Assembly: GCF_016742135.1 (NCBI RefSeq)
Contig: NZ_JACVCG010000002.1
Span: 310,001-374,000, forward strand
Length of the DNA stretch: 64,000 bases
Origin: Brevundimonas sp.
GTDB lineage: Bacteria > Pseudomonadota > Alphaproteobacteria > Caulobacterales > Caulobacteraceae
Reading direction: 5' to 3'
Shown: positions 36,495 to 44,838 of the stretch, in pieces
How the letters are laid out: the number at the start of each line of letters is the position of its first letter
Numbering within the stretch: position 1 is the stretch's first letter
Program-made: the position numbers and the translations under genes
The notes under the pieces: generated by a model
The model's database searches: none
The model's input: the letters and a program-made list of their open reading frames with translations, nothing else
What the model was told of the DNA's origin: nothing

Positions 36495-37214
36495 CTATCG
36501 CAGGCTGTACCGGACGGTCGTGACCACCCGCACCTTCTTGTCGGGAGACTGGCTCTCGTCGCCGATCTCATCCCGCGACAGGATCTGGAACGAGCCTTGG
36601 GTGGCTTCCCGGATGGGGCCCAGCGCCGTCCCGGAGTCCCTGGCGAATTGTTCCGCACCGGTGCGGGCCGAGGCGGTCGCCTCCGCGATCATCTCCGGGC
36701 GCACATCATTCAGCCGGGTAAAAACATAGGTGGGGCCGCTGAAATCCTGGATCACCACCCCCTGGCGCACCAGATCGTTCAGTGAGCGTGTCGTGGTCTG
36801 CACCCGCGCCACGTCCGTCGTCCGCACAATCACCGTCTGCGCCAGAATAAAGCGGGGTCCGTTGTTCTGGCCGCCGTATTCCCGCGACTGCATGTCGGTA
36901 ACCTCCAGCCGCCCCAAGGTGACGGCATCCGCCGGATAGCCCTGGGCCGTCAGGAATTGGCGCACGGCCGCAAGGTCCGCATCGATCCTGCCCTGCACCT
37001 CCGACAGAACCTCACCCGTCGCCGTGAAGCGGACGGGCAGTATGGCCAGATCGGCCACCACATCCCGCTCCGAGAGGCCCCGGACGGTGACTACCCGGTC
37101 GCCTACCCTGGCATTGACCACGCCCTGGCCGATCAGGGCTCCGCCCCCGACCATCCCAAGCGCCAGAAGCCCGGCAACAGCGACGGCGGGAACAAGGCGG
37201 TTATCGGCTTTCAT
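36495..37214 (-). CDS. SIMPL-domain (DUF541) exported protein
   Basis: The 239-residue protein from ATG 37214 has an N-terminal hydrophobic anchor or signal (LVPAVAVAGLLALGMVGGGA) followed by a SIMPL/DUF541 domain: RVVTVRGLSERDVVADLAIL near residue 38, the repeated-helix region with DADLAAVRQFLTAQGYP, TVIVRTTDVARVQTTTRSL and a C-terminal KKVRVVTTVRYSL. Such domains occur in BP26-like periplasmic or outer-surface proteins. Function is not established. It converges with the small membrane gene upstream on the map. Confidence 0.82.
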   Translation of the reverse strand: MKADNRLVPAVAVAGLLALGMVGGGALIGQGVVNARVGDRVVTVRGLSERDVVADLAILPVRFTATGEVLSEVQGRIDADLAAVRQFLTAQGYPADAVTLGRLEVTDMQSREYGGQNNGPRFILAQTVIVRTTDVARVQTTTRSLNDLVRQGVVIQDFSGPTYVFTRLNDVRPEMIAEATASARTGAEQFARDSGTALGPIREATQGSFQILSRDEIGDESQSPDKKVRVVTTVRYSLR

Positions 37215-37264
37215 GGGGGGAATCCTGTGCTGATCTCCGCACCATGATCCCTTGGTGGGACGAG

Positions 37265-37513
37265 TCAAACGCTATCGCGAACGGGGTTATTCCGGCCCGG
37301 GGGCGGGGCGGGATCCGACGCCCAGGCCAGCGCGTGAACCCGGCAGGCCGAAGCGAGGGGGCGTCGGCCGCGCGCGGCATCGATCTGTTTCAACAGCGCC
37401 GCCAGGCTGATGTCCAGTGTCGCCGCACGGGCCTCCAGCACCGCCCAGAACTCCGGCTCCAGCGCGATGGAGGTGGCGTGCCCGGCCAGCATCACGGACT
37501 TTTTCTTCAGCAT
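37265..37513 (-). CDS. Ribbon-helix-helix domain protein
   Basis: The 82-residue protein begins MLKKKSVMLAGHATSIALEP, then FWAVLEARAATLDISLAALL, LKQIDAARG and SACRVHALAW. This fits the alphaproteobacterial ribbon-helix-helix family (Pfam RHH_4 type), putative DNA-binding proteins. It lies between the SIMPL gene and coq4, which diverges from it. In many relatives such genes pair with DUF4169; here the DUF4169 gene is at 40251. Confidence 0.78.
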   Translation of the reverse strand: MLKKKSVMLAGHATSIALEPEFWAVLEARAATLDISLAALLKQIDAARGRRPLASACRVHALAWASDPAPPPGRNNPVRDSV

Positions 37514-37589
37514 GAACGGGTCCTGTCGAGGCGTGACGTCCGGGCCAGCCAAGCGTATGCTAAAGCAACCGTCCTGTCCGGAATCCCAC

Positions 37590-38357
37590 ATGACCGACCT
37601 TGCCACACAAATCCCCGGCATCGACAGCTTCAATCCGGTGCGCGCGGAGCGTCTGCGTCCGCTGACCGCGCTCCGGGCCTTCCAGCGCCTGGTGCGAAAC
37701 AAGGACGACACCGCCCAGGTGTTCGAGATCATGAAGGCCCTGAACGGTCGTTCGACCACGCGGGGCTATCAGAAGCTGCTGGGCACCTTCGAGGGCGGGC
37801 GTCAGGCCTATCTGCGCGAGGAGCTGGCGCAGCGCCTGGATGACCCCGAGTGGCTGACCCGCTTTCCCGAGGGGTCTGTCGGGGCGGCGTATCGCGCGTT
37901 CCGGGAAGCGACGGGATTTACCGCCGACGGCCTGGTCCGGGTCGAGCGTGAAGTGGTGCCCTTCATCGATGCCGAACACCCGACCGTCTGGTATTCGCGA
38001 CGCCTGCGCGATGTCCACGACATCTGGCATGTGCTGACCGGCTTTGAGCCTGACGCCCTGGGTGAGGCCTGCGTGGTCGCCTTTTCCTATGGCCAGACGG
38101 GAAGCCTCGGCTTTGCCTTGATCGGCTGGGGTGCGGCCGGGGAAATCCGGCGCGAGAACCGCGCGGTGCCGGCGCGTCGCGCGGTCTGGCAGGCGTGGCA
38201 GATGGGACGGCGGGCCGAATGGCTACCCGGCCTGGACTATGAGGCTCTGTTCGCTCGCCCGCTGGACGAGGCCCGCCGCCGCCTGCGTATCGGCACACCC
38301 GACATCTATCTGTCGGTGCCCGTCGAAGTCCGGCGGGCGCTGAAGCTGCGCGCCTGA
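37590..38357 (+). CDS. Ubiquinone biosynthesis protein Coq4 homologue
   Basis: The 255-residue protein from ATG 37590 contains the Coq4 metal-binding motif HDIWH at residues 143-147 in RRLRDVHDIWHVLTGFEP, followed by DALGEACVVAFSYGQTGSLG. Coq4 acts in ubiquinone synthesis and has been linked to head-group C1 decarboxylation and hydroxylation. Other Coq4 features are the N-terminal LRALQRL-like helix (LTALRAFQRLVRNKDDTAQV) and a C-terminal basic region. A conserved alphaproteobacterial gene that stands alone here. Confidence 0.88.
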   Translation: MTDLATQIPGIDSFNPVRAERLRPLTALRAFQRLVRNKDDTAQVFEIMKALNGRSTTRGYQKLLGTFEGGRQAYLREELAQRLDDPEWLTRFPEGSVGAAYRAFREATGFTADGLVRVEREVVPFIDAEHPTVWYSRRLRDVHDIWHVLTGFEPDALGEACVVAFSYGQTGSLGFALIGWGAAGEIRRENRAVPARRAVWQAWQMGRRAEWLPGLDYEALFARPLDEARRRLRIGTPDIYLSVPVEVRRALKLRA

Positions 38358-38375
38358 CCCGGGCGGAGGCCCGGA

Positions 38376-39038
38376 CTACAGCGTGCCGCAGCTGTCGACA
38401 TAGCGCCAGGTCTGCTGACCATAGGTCTGACGCTGGATGGACTCCGAGACTCGACGGAGGCAGGCGCTGCGCTCACGCGATCGCCGCCAGAAGTCATCGG
38501 ACCCTCCGGTATAGACGCCCCATGCCCGCCGAAGATTGGCCGCTTCCGCAGCGCGGTTCCAGTCGTCCTGGAACTGGCGGGCCCGGGTTCTCCAGGCCTG
38601 ACAGTTGGTTCCGCCGTAGATGCAGTAGACCTCGACGTCGTAGCGGAAGGTGCCCACATCTGTGGTGTCGGGGCCAAATCGATCAATCTGATCGACGAAC
38701 AAGGCCTCCATGATGTGTGGCGCGATCTGGTTCAGGACCTGCTGCGACGGCTCGTGACCCTGACGGGCCGCAAGTCCGTACCACCGGCCCGCCTCCAGCC
38801 GGTTCCGGGGCATTCCGTACCCGTAGAAGCTCATATAGCCCATGGCGTTCTGGGCATGCGGATCACCCGCTTCGGCATAGGGGCGCAACAGCTGCGCCGC
38901 CCGGGCGTGATTTCCGGCCTCGTAGGCATCCCAGCCGGCCTCATAGGGATTACTCTGGGCCATGGCCGCCGGGGCCTGGCTCAGTCCCAGCGACAGCGCC
39001 AGGAGAAGGGCCGCCGTGTGAAAACGGAACGTATGCAT
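38376..39038 (-). CDS. Exported Sel1-repeat-like protein
   Basis: The 220-residue protein has a clear signal peptide (FRFHTAALLLALSLGLSQAP, cleaved near AMAQ at residue 28). It continues with a Sel1/TPR-like repeat pair: YEAGNHARAAQLLRPYAEAG, DPHAQNAMGYMSFYGYGMPR and LEAGRWYGLAARQGHEPSQQ. The C-terminal ~100 residues, with four cysteines (VYCIYGGTNCQAW, RSACLRR, VDSCGTL), are unknown. Sel1 repeats usually mediate protein contacts in the envelope. Confidence 0.78.
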   Translation of the reverse strand: MHTFRFHTAALLLALSLGLSQAPAAMAQSNPYEAGWDAYEAGNHARAAQLLRPYAEAGDPHAQNAMGYMSFYGYGMPRNRLEAGRWYGLAARQGHEPSQQVLNQIAPHIMEALFVDQIDRFGPDTTDVGTFRYDVEVYCIYGGTNCQAWRTRARQFQDDWNRAAEAANLRRAWGVYTGGSDDFWRRSRERSACLRRVSESIQRQTYGQQTWRYVDSCGTL

Positions 39039-39230
39039 TCCAGTCCTCCCGTTAATTCCGTCCTCCGGCCCAGCTTGCCAACCTGCGCGGTGCGATAAAC
39101 TGACGGTCCCTGACGGCGGGCGCGCAAATGGGCGCTCGTCACGGGGCGGAATTCGGGGCATGAGGCGGGCTGCTCCGTTCCCATCTGACCGGCTCCTTCC
39201 TTGACCTCGCCCGGACACCCCTCCTCAACG

Positions 39231-40109
39231 ATGAAACTGGTTCTCGGCATCGGTGTCTGCGCCGTCATCTGGGGCACGACCTGGTATGCCATCACCCTGC
39301 AGCTGGGGCCGGTCGCGCCGACCGTCTCGATCGTCTGGCGGTTCGGTCTGGCGGCGCTGGCCCTGTTCGCCTTCTGCCTCACTACCCGGCGTCCGGTCCG
39401 GCTGAACCGGGTGCAGCAACTGGCGGCGCTGGGGCAGGGGGCCTTCGTCTTCGCCGTCTCCTATGGCTTTGTCTATGCGTCGGAAGAGCGGGTGCCGTCG
39501 GCCGTGGTCGCGGTCATTTTCGCCGGCCTGGCCTTCATCAACCTGGTGCTGTTCCGCTTTATCGCCGGGCAAAAGGCGTCGCGTCTGGCCTGGGGTGGAG
39601 CAGCGCTGGGCCTCCTCGGTGTCGCAGTCCTGTCTGGCTCGGAGATTCTGGGCAGCGACATGACAGAGGCGGCGGGCCTCGGTGTCGGCATGGCCGCGCT
39701 GGCCGTGCTCAGTTCGGCCCTCGGAAACTATTTCGCCTGGAGAGGACAGGTCGCGGGTTCGGCCGTCATGCCCGCCACCGCCTGGGCCATGGCCTATGGC
39801 ACCGCCATGCTGGCCGTCTTCGGCCTGACCCAGGGGGTCGAATGGCGGATCGAGCCGACGGTCAGCTACATCGGCTCGCTGCTCTATCTGTCGTTGCTCG
39901 GCTCGGTCGTCGCCTTCGTCATCTATTTCAGCATTGCCCGGAGCCGGGGCTATGCGCTGGCCAGCTATATCTCGGCCCTGACCCCGCCCATTGCCATGCT
40001 GGTGTCGGTGCTGTTCGAGGGAGCCAGCTTTGGTCTGGCGGCGCTGTTCGGCCTCGCCCTCGTGCTGGCTGGTCAGGTGCTGCTGATCCGCGCGCCGAAG
40101 GTCAGCTAG
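39231..40109 (+). CDS. EamA/DMT-family transporter
   Basis: The 292-residue protein has ten hydrophobic segments in two EamA repeats (KLVLGIGVCAVIWGTTWYAI at the start; ALGNYFAWRGQVAG opening the second half; IYFSIARSRGYALASYISAL near residue 235). Family members export metabolites or drugs; substrate unknown. The first repeat's VIWGTTWYAI and the VPSAVVAVIFAGLAFIN segment are typical. ATG 39231 is chosen over an upstream TTG at 39201; neither has a strong ribosome site. Confidence 0.85.
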   Translation: MKLVLGIGVCAVIWGTTWYAITLQLGPVAPTVSIVWRFGLAALALFAFCLTTRRPVRLNRVQQLAALGQGAFVFAVSYGFVYASEERVPSAVVAVIFAGLAFINLVLFRFIAGQKASRLAWGGAALGLLGVAVLSGSEILGSDMTEAAGLGVGMAALAVLSSALGNYFAWRGQVAGSAVMPATAWAMAYGTAMLAVFGLTQGVEWRIEPTVSYIGSLLYLSLLGSVVAFVIYFSIARSRGYALASYISALTPPIAMLVSVLFEGASFGLAALFGLALVLAGQVLLIRAPKVS

Positions 40110-40117
40110 CCCCAAGG

Positions 40118-40258
40118 CTAGCGACGGTCGTCGTCGTGCTCGTCATCCGGGGCGGGCTTGCCTTGGCGCGCGGCCTTGCGCTTCGCCTCCAGCCGCAGGG
40201 CGACCAGCAGGGGGATGAGGCCGTGCCGGACGCGCTTGTCCTTGCGGGGATCAATCAT
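40118..40258 (-). CDS. Very small basic protein downstream of DUF4169
   Basis: A 46-residue ORF (MIDPRKDKRVRHGLIPLLVA) with a basic middle (LRLEAKRKAARQGK) and an acidic end (PDDEHDDDRR). It starts within the end of the DUF4169 gene, overlapping by eight bases, which supports translation. No family recognised; it could be spurious. Confidence 0.45.
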   Translation of the reverse strand: MIDPRKDKRVRHGLIPLLVALRLEAKRKAARQGKPAPDDEHDDDRR

Positions 40259-40436
40259 GATCGTCCTCCCGTTTGTGGCCCTCGATATGCCGGTCCGCCC
40301 GCTCGCGTTCGATCCGCCGCGCCTCACGGTCCGCGCGGGTGCGGCCATGCAGAAGCCGGTTCGTTGCCGCCGTCGCCGCTGCCGCCGCCTTCTGACGGGC
40401 CTTTCGCGCGCGGTTCAGGTTGATGATCTCGGCCAT
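40251..40436 (-). CDS. DUF4169 family protein
   Basis: The 61-residue protein starts MAEIINLNRARKARQKAAAA, the hallmark of DUF4169, and continues with the charged helix RTRADREARRIERERADRHI and the end EGHKREDDHD. Function unknown; such proteins are short, helical and very basic, widespread in alphaproteobacteria. It diverges from the YccF gene. Confidence 0.85.
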   Translation of the reverse strand: MAEIINLNRARKARQKAAAAATAATNRLLHGRTRADREARRIERERADRHIEGHKREDDHD

Positions 40437-40508
40437 GCGACAAAGCCTACCCCAGGATGTCAGGAAATTCACTCGGTGCCGGCCGGCTCCCTGCCTATAT
40501 ATTCGCGC

Positions 40509-40910
40509 ATGGACCTAATTCGACTGATCCTCAATGTGCTCTGGCTGATCTTCGGCGGCCTGATCTCGGCCGTCGGCTGGTTCTTCGGCGGTGCCCTGCT
40601 GGCGCTCACCATCGTCGGCCTGCCGTGGACCTTCGCGGCCTGGCGGATCGGGACCTATACGCTGTGGCCATTCGGGCGAGAGATCGTGTGGCGTGACCCC
40701 GACGTGGGTGACATCGGGGTGGGTCCGGTGGGCGTGATCCTGAACGTCATCTGGTTCATTTTCGCCGGTTGGTACATCGCTCTCAGCCACCTGATTGCGG
40801 CCTTTGTGGAGGCCATCACCATCATCGGCATCCCGTTCGCGCTCAAGGATCTGGAGCTGGCCAAGCTGGCGCTCGCGCCGGTCGGCCGTACCATCCGCGA
40901 CAAGCCCTGA
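40509..40910 (+). CDS. YccF-family inner-membrane protein
   Basis: A 133-residue protein with two repeats, each containing NVLWLIFGG / NVIWFIFAGW, then a hydrophobic segment and GLPWTFAAWRI / GIPFALKDLELA. This duplicated YccF domain pattern, with ITIVGLPW/ITIIGIPF, is diagnostic. Role is unknown. Start ATG 40509 gives MDLIRLILNVLWLIFGG; the longer upstream frame lies antisense to DUF4169 and is rejected. Confidence 0.88.
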   Translation: MDLIRLILNVLWLIFGGLISAVGWFFGGALLALTIVGLPWTFAAWRIGTYTLWPFGREIVWRDPDVGDIGVGPVGVILNVIWFIFAGWYIALSHLIAAFVEAITIIGIPFALKDLELAKLALAPVGRTIRDKP

Positions 40911-40991
40911 AGCATCCTCCAGCGCTGCCGTATGCAACGGCTTTCCGCGCCCTCCCGTTGATTGGACACATCCAACCGAAAGGGAGCGACC

Positions 40992-41219
40992 ATGCTGGAA
41001 GCCATCAAGGAACATATGGACGTCATCGGATCCGACGGGGGCCGCATCGGCCGCGTCGATCACGTCAGGGGTAATGAGATCGAACTGGCCAAGCTGGATT
41101 TCGACACCGGCTTCAAACATCGGATGATCCCCATGGACTGGGTCAACCACGTCGATGAGCACGTCCACCTGAACCTCACCGAGGACGAGGCCAAGGCCCG
41201 CTGGACCGACAAACAGTAG
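40992..41219 (+). CDS. DUF2171 family protein
   Basis: The 75-residue protein (MLEAIKEHMDVIGSDGGRIG) has a PRC-barrel-like beta fold pattern: VIGSDGGRIGRVDHVRGNEI, ELAKLDFDTGFKHRMIPMDW and VDEHVHLNLTEDEAKA. DUF2171 proteins are small, soluble and poorly characterised, sometimes stress-linked. The ribosome site AAAGGGAGCGACC precedes ATG 40992. A hairpin terminator follows. Confidence 0.85.
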   Translation: MLEAIKEHMDVIGSDGGRIGRVDHVRGNEIELAKLDFDTGFKHRMIPMDWVNHVDEHVHLNLTEDEAKARWTDKQ

Positions 41220-41242
41220 GCTGGTCCGCCTCTGAAAGACGG

Positions 41243-41270
41243 AAGGCCCCGCTTTCACCGGCGGGGTCTT
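41243..41270. terminator. Terminator hairpin between DUF2171 and ccdB
   Basis: A ten-bp stem (AAGGCCCCGC with GCGGGGTCTT, one G-T pair) around a TTTCACCG loop, located between two convergent genes, so it can serve both. The T-run is short. Confidence 0.65.
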
Positions 41271-41275
41271 GCGCG

Positions 41276-41590
41276 TCAGAAGCCGGTCAGTAGGCGATCA
41301 AGAGCTCGGCGGATGTCATCCTCGCGGCCAGCGAGAGACCCTCGGGTCGGCCCGAGAGATCGGCGATCCAGTGCCGCCAATTCCGAGAGCATCAACACGA
41401 ACGCTTCCTCCGCGTGGGAAACCCGCAGAGTCACCTTCGTAAGCACGGCCTCTTCCGGCATTCGGAAGAGCGGAGCCACCAGCACCGTGGGCCCCTCATC
41501 GTAGAGATGGGACTGCACGACTACGACAAACGGGGCGATCTCGCGGGATCGCAGTGCGGGGTTATCCAGAATGTCGAACTGGCGGATCAC
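41276..41590 (-). CDS. ccdB: CcdB-family toxin
   Basis: The 104-residue protein (MIRQFDILDNPALRSREIAP) follows CcdB: FVVVVQSHLYDEGPTVLVAP, where the DNA-gyrase poison has VVVLQSDLLD.TRVVVPL, and the C-terminal EDDIRRALDRLLTGF ending in the aromatic residue typical of the active tail. CcdB poisons DNA gyrase. It is translationally coupled to the upstream antitoxin (ATGA overlap at 41587-41590). Confidence 0.85.
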   Translation of the reverse strand: MIRQFDILDNPALRSREIAPFVVVVQSHLYDEGPTVLVAPLFRMPEEAVLTKVTLRVSHAEEAFVLMLSELAALDRRSLGPTRGSLAGREDDIRRALDRLLTGF

Positions 41591-41832
41591 CAGGTCCGGA
41601 CATCCTCTCCGAACACGCCGTGGCGATCGATCCGCTCACGGTGCAGGGCGATGGCTTCGGCGTTCTCCGAGGCCCATTGCCGGGCCTTTTCCGCCGAGGC
41701 CAGATTCACGCGCTTCTCGTCGAGGATGGCTCGAAGGCTCTCGACGGTCAGAGCTTCGACGTCAATATTCAGCGCGCGGGCTTCGTCCAGCAGCGCCTGA
41801 TCGATTTCGATTCTCAGCTCGGCCTTTCCCAT
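41587..41832 (-). CDS. ccdA: CcdA-family antitoxin
   Basis: The 81-residue protein has an N-terminal ribbon-helix-helix-like segment (ELRIEIDQALLDEARALNID) and a C-terminal toxin-binding helix (RQWASENAEAIALHRERIDR), ending HGVFGEDVRTW, closely like the E. coli CcdA end (ngsFADENRDW). It should bind and neutralise CcdB and autorepress the operon. Chromosomal location, with no plasmid genes around. Confidence 0.85.
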   Translation of the reverse strand: MGKAELRIEIDQALLDEARALNIDVEALTVESLRAILDEKRVNLASAEKARQWASENAEAIALHRERIDRHGVFGEDVRTW

Positions 41833-41887
41833 AGGGGAAGCCTAGCACGAAGTTGTAACGCGGGCGATCCAGCCGCGCCATGGGTCC

Positions 41888-43285
41888 CTAGCCGGGCGCG
41901 ATCATCGTCTCGGGCCGGACGATGGCGTCGAAATCCTCACCGGGGATGCCGAGCGCGATGGCTTCCTCGCGCAGGGTGGTGCCGTTTTTGTGCGCGGTCT
42001 TGGCCACCTTGGCGGCCAGGTCATAGCCGTATTTTTCCTTGAGCGGCGTCACCAGCATCAGCGAATTCTTCAGGCCGCGCTCAATGTTGTCGAGGCGCGG
42101 CTCGATGCCGACCACGCAGTTGTCGGTGAAGCTGACCGCCGCATCGGCCAGCAGCCGCACCGACTGCAGGAAGTTGTAGGCCATCATCGGGTTGTAGACG
42201 TTCAGCTCGAAATGCCCCTGCGAGCCGGCAAAGCCAATGGCGGCATTGTTGCCGTGGATGTGAGCGCAAACCTGGGTCAGGGCCTCGCACTGGGTCGGAT
42301 TGACCTTGCCCGGCATGATCGACGAGCCCGGCTCGTTTTCCGGCAGGGCCAGCTCGCCCAGACCCGAGCGCGGGCCGGAGCCGAGGAAGCGGATGTCATT
42401 GGCGATCTTGAAGCACGACATGGCGACCGTGTTGATCGCGCCGTGGGTCATGACCATGGCGTCGTGGGCGGCCAGGGCCTCGAACTTGTTGGGGGCCGAG
42501 GTGAAGGGCAGGCCGGTGATCTGCGCGATCTTGTCGGCAACGCCCTCGGCGAATCCGACCGGGGCCGACAGGCCGGTGCCGACCGCCGTGCCGCCCTGGG
42601 CCAGCTGCATCAGGTCGGGCAGGGTCGACCGGATCCGCTCGATGCCCTTGGCGATCTGCTGGGTGTAGCCGCTGAACTCCTGGCCGAGGGTGATGGGGGT
42701 GGCATCCTGGGTGTGGGTGCGGCCGATCTTGATGATGTCCTTCCACGCCTGCGCCTTGTCGTTCAGGGCATTGTGCAGGGTCTGCAGGGCCGGCAGCAGG
42801 CGGTGCACCACCTCCTCGGCACAGGCGATGTGCATGGCCGTCGGATAGGTGTCGTTCGACGACTGGCTCATATTCACATGGTCGTTCGGGTGCACCGGTG
42901 CCTTGGAGCCCATTTCGCCGCCCAGCATCTCGATGGCGCGGTTGGAGATCACCTCATTGGCGTTCATGTTCGACTGGGTGCCGGAGCCGGTCTGCCAGAC
43001 GACCAGCGGGAAGTGGTCGTTCAGCTTGCCCTCGATCACCTCATCGGCGGCCTTGATGATGGCCTGGCCCAGTTTCGGGTCGAGCTTGCCCAGTGCCATA
43101 TTGGTCTCGGCGGCGGCCTTCTTGACGATGCCCAGCGCCCGCACGACCGGCAGGGGCTGCGTCTCCCAGCCGATCTTGAAATTCCCCAGACTGCGCTGCG
43201 CCTGCGCGCCCCAGTAGCGGCTGGCAGGCACATCGATCGGGCCAAAGGTATCAGTTTCGACGCGGGGCTTCTGGGTATCGGACAT
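41888..43285 (-). CDS. fumC: Class II fumarate hydratase
   Basis: Reversible hydration of fumarate to malate in the TCA cycle. The 465-residue protein from ATG 43285 ([20 protein letters not shown]) shows [18 protein letters not shown] near residue 97, [20 protein letters not shown] near residue 128, the [18 protein letters not shown] catalytic region near residue 180 and the superfamily signature [17 protein letters not shown] near residue 315. Iron-free type. A longer upstream frame overlaps the divergent PPIase gene and is rejected. Confidence 0.96.
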   Translation of the reverse strand: MSDTQKPRVETDTFGPIDVPASRYWGAQAQRSLGNFKIGWETQPLPVVRALGIVKKAAAETNMALGKLDPKLGQAIIKAADEVIEGKLNDHFPLVVWQTGSGTQSNMNANEVISNRAIEMLGGEMGSKAPVHPNDHVNMSQSSNDTYPTAMHIACAEEVVHRLLPALQTLHNALNDKAQAWKDIIKIGRTHTQDATPITLGQEFSGYTQQIAKGIERIRSTLPDLMQLAQGGTAVGTGLSAPVGFAEGVADKIAQITGLPFTSAPNKFEALAAHDAMVMTHGAINTVAMSCFKIANDIRFLGSGPRSGLGELALPENEPGSSIMPGKVNPTQCEALTQVCAHIHGNNAAIGFAGSQGHFELNVYNPMMAYNFLQSVRLLADAAVSFTDNCVVGIEPRLDNIERGLKNSLMLVTPLKEKYGYDLAAKVAKTAHKNGTTLREEAIALGIPGEDFDAIVRPETMIAPG

Positions 43286-43388
43286 GAGCGGCTTTCCGGT
43301 AGCGGGGATCAGGGGCTTGGCGCGGGAATGGGCGCGGGTGTAGCACGAAGTGTCAGGGGGACAAGCGCCCCGGGGGCGGGAACACAGG

Positions 43389-44006
43389 ATGCGATATCTG
43401 GCGATGATCACCCTCGCGGCGGCGGCCCTCGCAGGCTGCGCGACCGAGGCCAGGGTGTCCGGCGATCCGGTGCGCGTCGATCTGGTCACCGAACGCGGCG
43501 TCATCTCGCTGGAGCTGGCCACCGACAAGGCGCCGCTGACGGTCTGCAACTTCCTGTCCTATGTCACCGACGGCCATTACGAGGGGGGCAGCTTCTTCCG
43601 CACCGTCGTCGCCGAGACCAACGCCAACCCCAATCCGATCAGTGTGATCCAGGCGGCCACCCCGCGCGGGGCTGACGACGACCTCAACCCGCCGATTCCG
43701 CTGGAGCGCACGCGTGACACGGGCCTCAGCCACCGGGCCGGCACGATATCCATGGCGCGCGACGGGCCCGATACGGCCACCTCCAGCTTCTTCATCATGG
43801 TCGAGGACGCGCCGGCGCTCGATTATGGCGGTGCGCGCAATCCGGACGGGCAGGGGTTCGCCGCCTTTGGCCGGGTGACCGCCGGCATGGGCGTGGTCCA
43901 TGACATCCATCGCAGCCCGGCTGGTGCCGAAGAACAGCTGACGCCGCCGATCAAAATCCTGGCCGCGACCGTGGTGGGCGAGGTGCCCGCCCCCTGTCAC
44001 CCATGA
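43389..44006 (+). CDS. Cyclophilin-type peptidyl-prolyl isomerase, predicted lipoprotein
   Basis: The 205-residue protein starts [17 protein letters not shown], a lipoprotein signal with lipobox LAGC (Cys17), placing it in the periplasm. The cyclophilin domain includes [52 protein letters not shown] near residue 119 and [14 protein letters not shown]. It catalyses Xaa-Pro isomerisation during envelope protein folding. The RusA-like gene starts inside its stop codon (ATGA at 44003). Confidence 0.9.
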   Translation: MRYLAMITLAAAALAGCATEARVSGDPVRVDLVTERGVISLELATDKAPLTVCNFLSYVTDGHYEGGSFFRTVVAETNANPNPISVIQAATPRGADDDLNPPIPLERTRDTGLSHRAGTISMARDGPDTATSSFFIMVEDAPALDYGGARNPDGQGFAAFGRVTAGMGVVHDIHRSPAGAEEQLTPPIKILAATVVGEVPAPCHP

Positions 44007-44386
44007 GCCCCGACTGGATCGGGATCGGCAAGGTCCGGGCGCGGGAGGTGGGGCAGGGGGTCGAGATCACCATCGACGGCCTGACAACCCAGGCCAAATA
44101 CTATAAGCCGCTGGTCTATGAGTTCATGCGCAAGGAATGGCGCGGCGCCCGGCCCTCATGGGGCGACCACGTCGTCGAGATCGACATGGAGCATGTCGGC
44201 GAGCCCCCGCACATGGATCTCGACAATCTGGCCAAGGCCCTGCTGGACGCCATCAAGGGTTATCTGTTCCACGACGATGCCCAGGTCGCCCGCTTGCTGG
44301 TCCAGCGCCACGAGGGTGACCGTGAGCGCATCACCATCCGGGTCTTTCCGCGCTCAGGTCAGGCGTCCGGCCCGATCGGCGGATAG
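44003..44386 (+). CDS. RusA-like Holliday-junction resolvase family protein
   Basis: The 127-residue protein shows the RusA catalytic-acid pattern in HMDLDNLAKALLDAIKGYLF (Asp74, Asp76 region) followed by HDDAQVARLLVQRHEGDRER, matching RusA's D-x-DN-x-K(A) and W/F-x-DD-x-Q-V motifs. RusA enzymes cut Holliday junctions and are often phage-derived. It is coupled to the PPIase lipoprotein and overlaps the convergent GFA gene by 28 bases. Whether it is active is unknown. Confidence 0.75.
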   Translation: MSPDWIGIGKVRAREVGQGVEITIDGLTTQAKYYKPLVYEFMRKEWRGARPSWGDHVVEIDMEHVGEPPHMDLDNLAKALLDAIKGYLFHDDAQVARLLVQRHEGDRERITIRVFPRSGQASGPIGG

Positions 44387-44766
44387 CGCTCGAACGCCGG
44401 GATCTGGTCCAGAGCGGCCATCCAGCCGATCCGTTCGGCGGTCTGGATCTGGGCCTGGATGGGCAGGGCGTCGGGGTCATCCAGCGTGGCCCCCTGGATG
44501 TCGGTCATGCCCGGAAAGATGACGTCATTCGTATAGAACAGGCCCGTTCCGCAGGTGACGCAGAACGAGCGTCGGCCATGCTCGGACGAGGCATAGGTAC
44601 GAGTCTCGCCCGTAATCGTCAGGCTGTCGGTCGGTACAAGACACCAGCTGACGGCTGGCGCACCCGAGGCCTTTCGGCAGTCAATACAGTGGCAAAGCGC
44701 GTGATGCTCAACTTTACCGTCCGTCCGGTATCGCACCGCGCCGCAATGGCATCCGCCCTCGAGCAT
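44359..44766 (-). CDS. GFA-family (glutathione-dependent formaldehyde-activating-like) zinc protein
   Basis: The 135-residue protein from ATG 44766 (MLEGGCHCGAVRYRTDGKVE) has the GFA/CENP-V zinc ligands: GGCHCGAVRY, HALCHCIDCRKASGAP and SFCVTCGTGLFYTND. Despite the name, most members are not proven glutathione enzymes. The frame extends 19 codons upstream, but the ATG at 44766 fits the family start. It converges with the RusA-like gene. Confidence 0.9.
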   Translation of the reverse strand: MLEGGCHCGAVRYRTDGKVEHHALCHCIDCRKASGAPAVSWCLVPTDSLTITGETRTYASSEHGRRSFCVTCGTGLFYTNDVIFPGMTDIQGATLDDPDALPIQAQIQTAERIGWMAALDQIPAFERYPPIGPDA

Positions 44767-44838
44767 ATCGTCCTCCCGCGCTCCATGTTCCGCAAATGTT
44801 CCACGCCTGACGGATCGTGGCAAGCGGGGAAGGCGACC

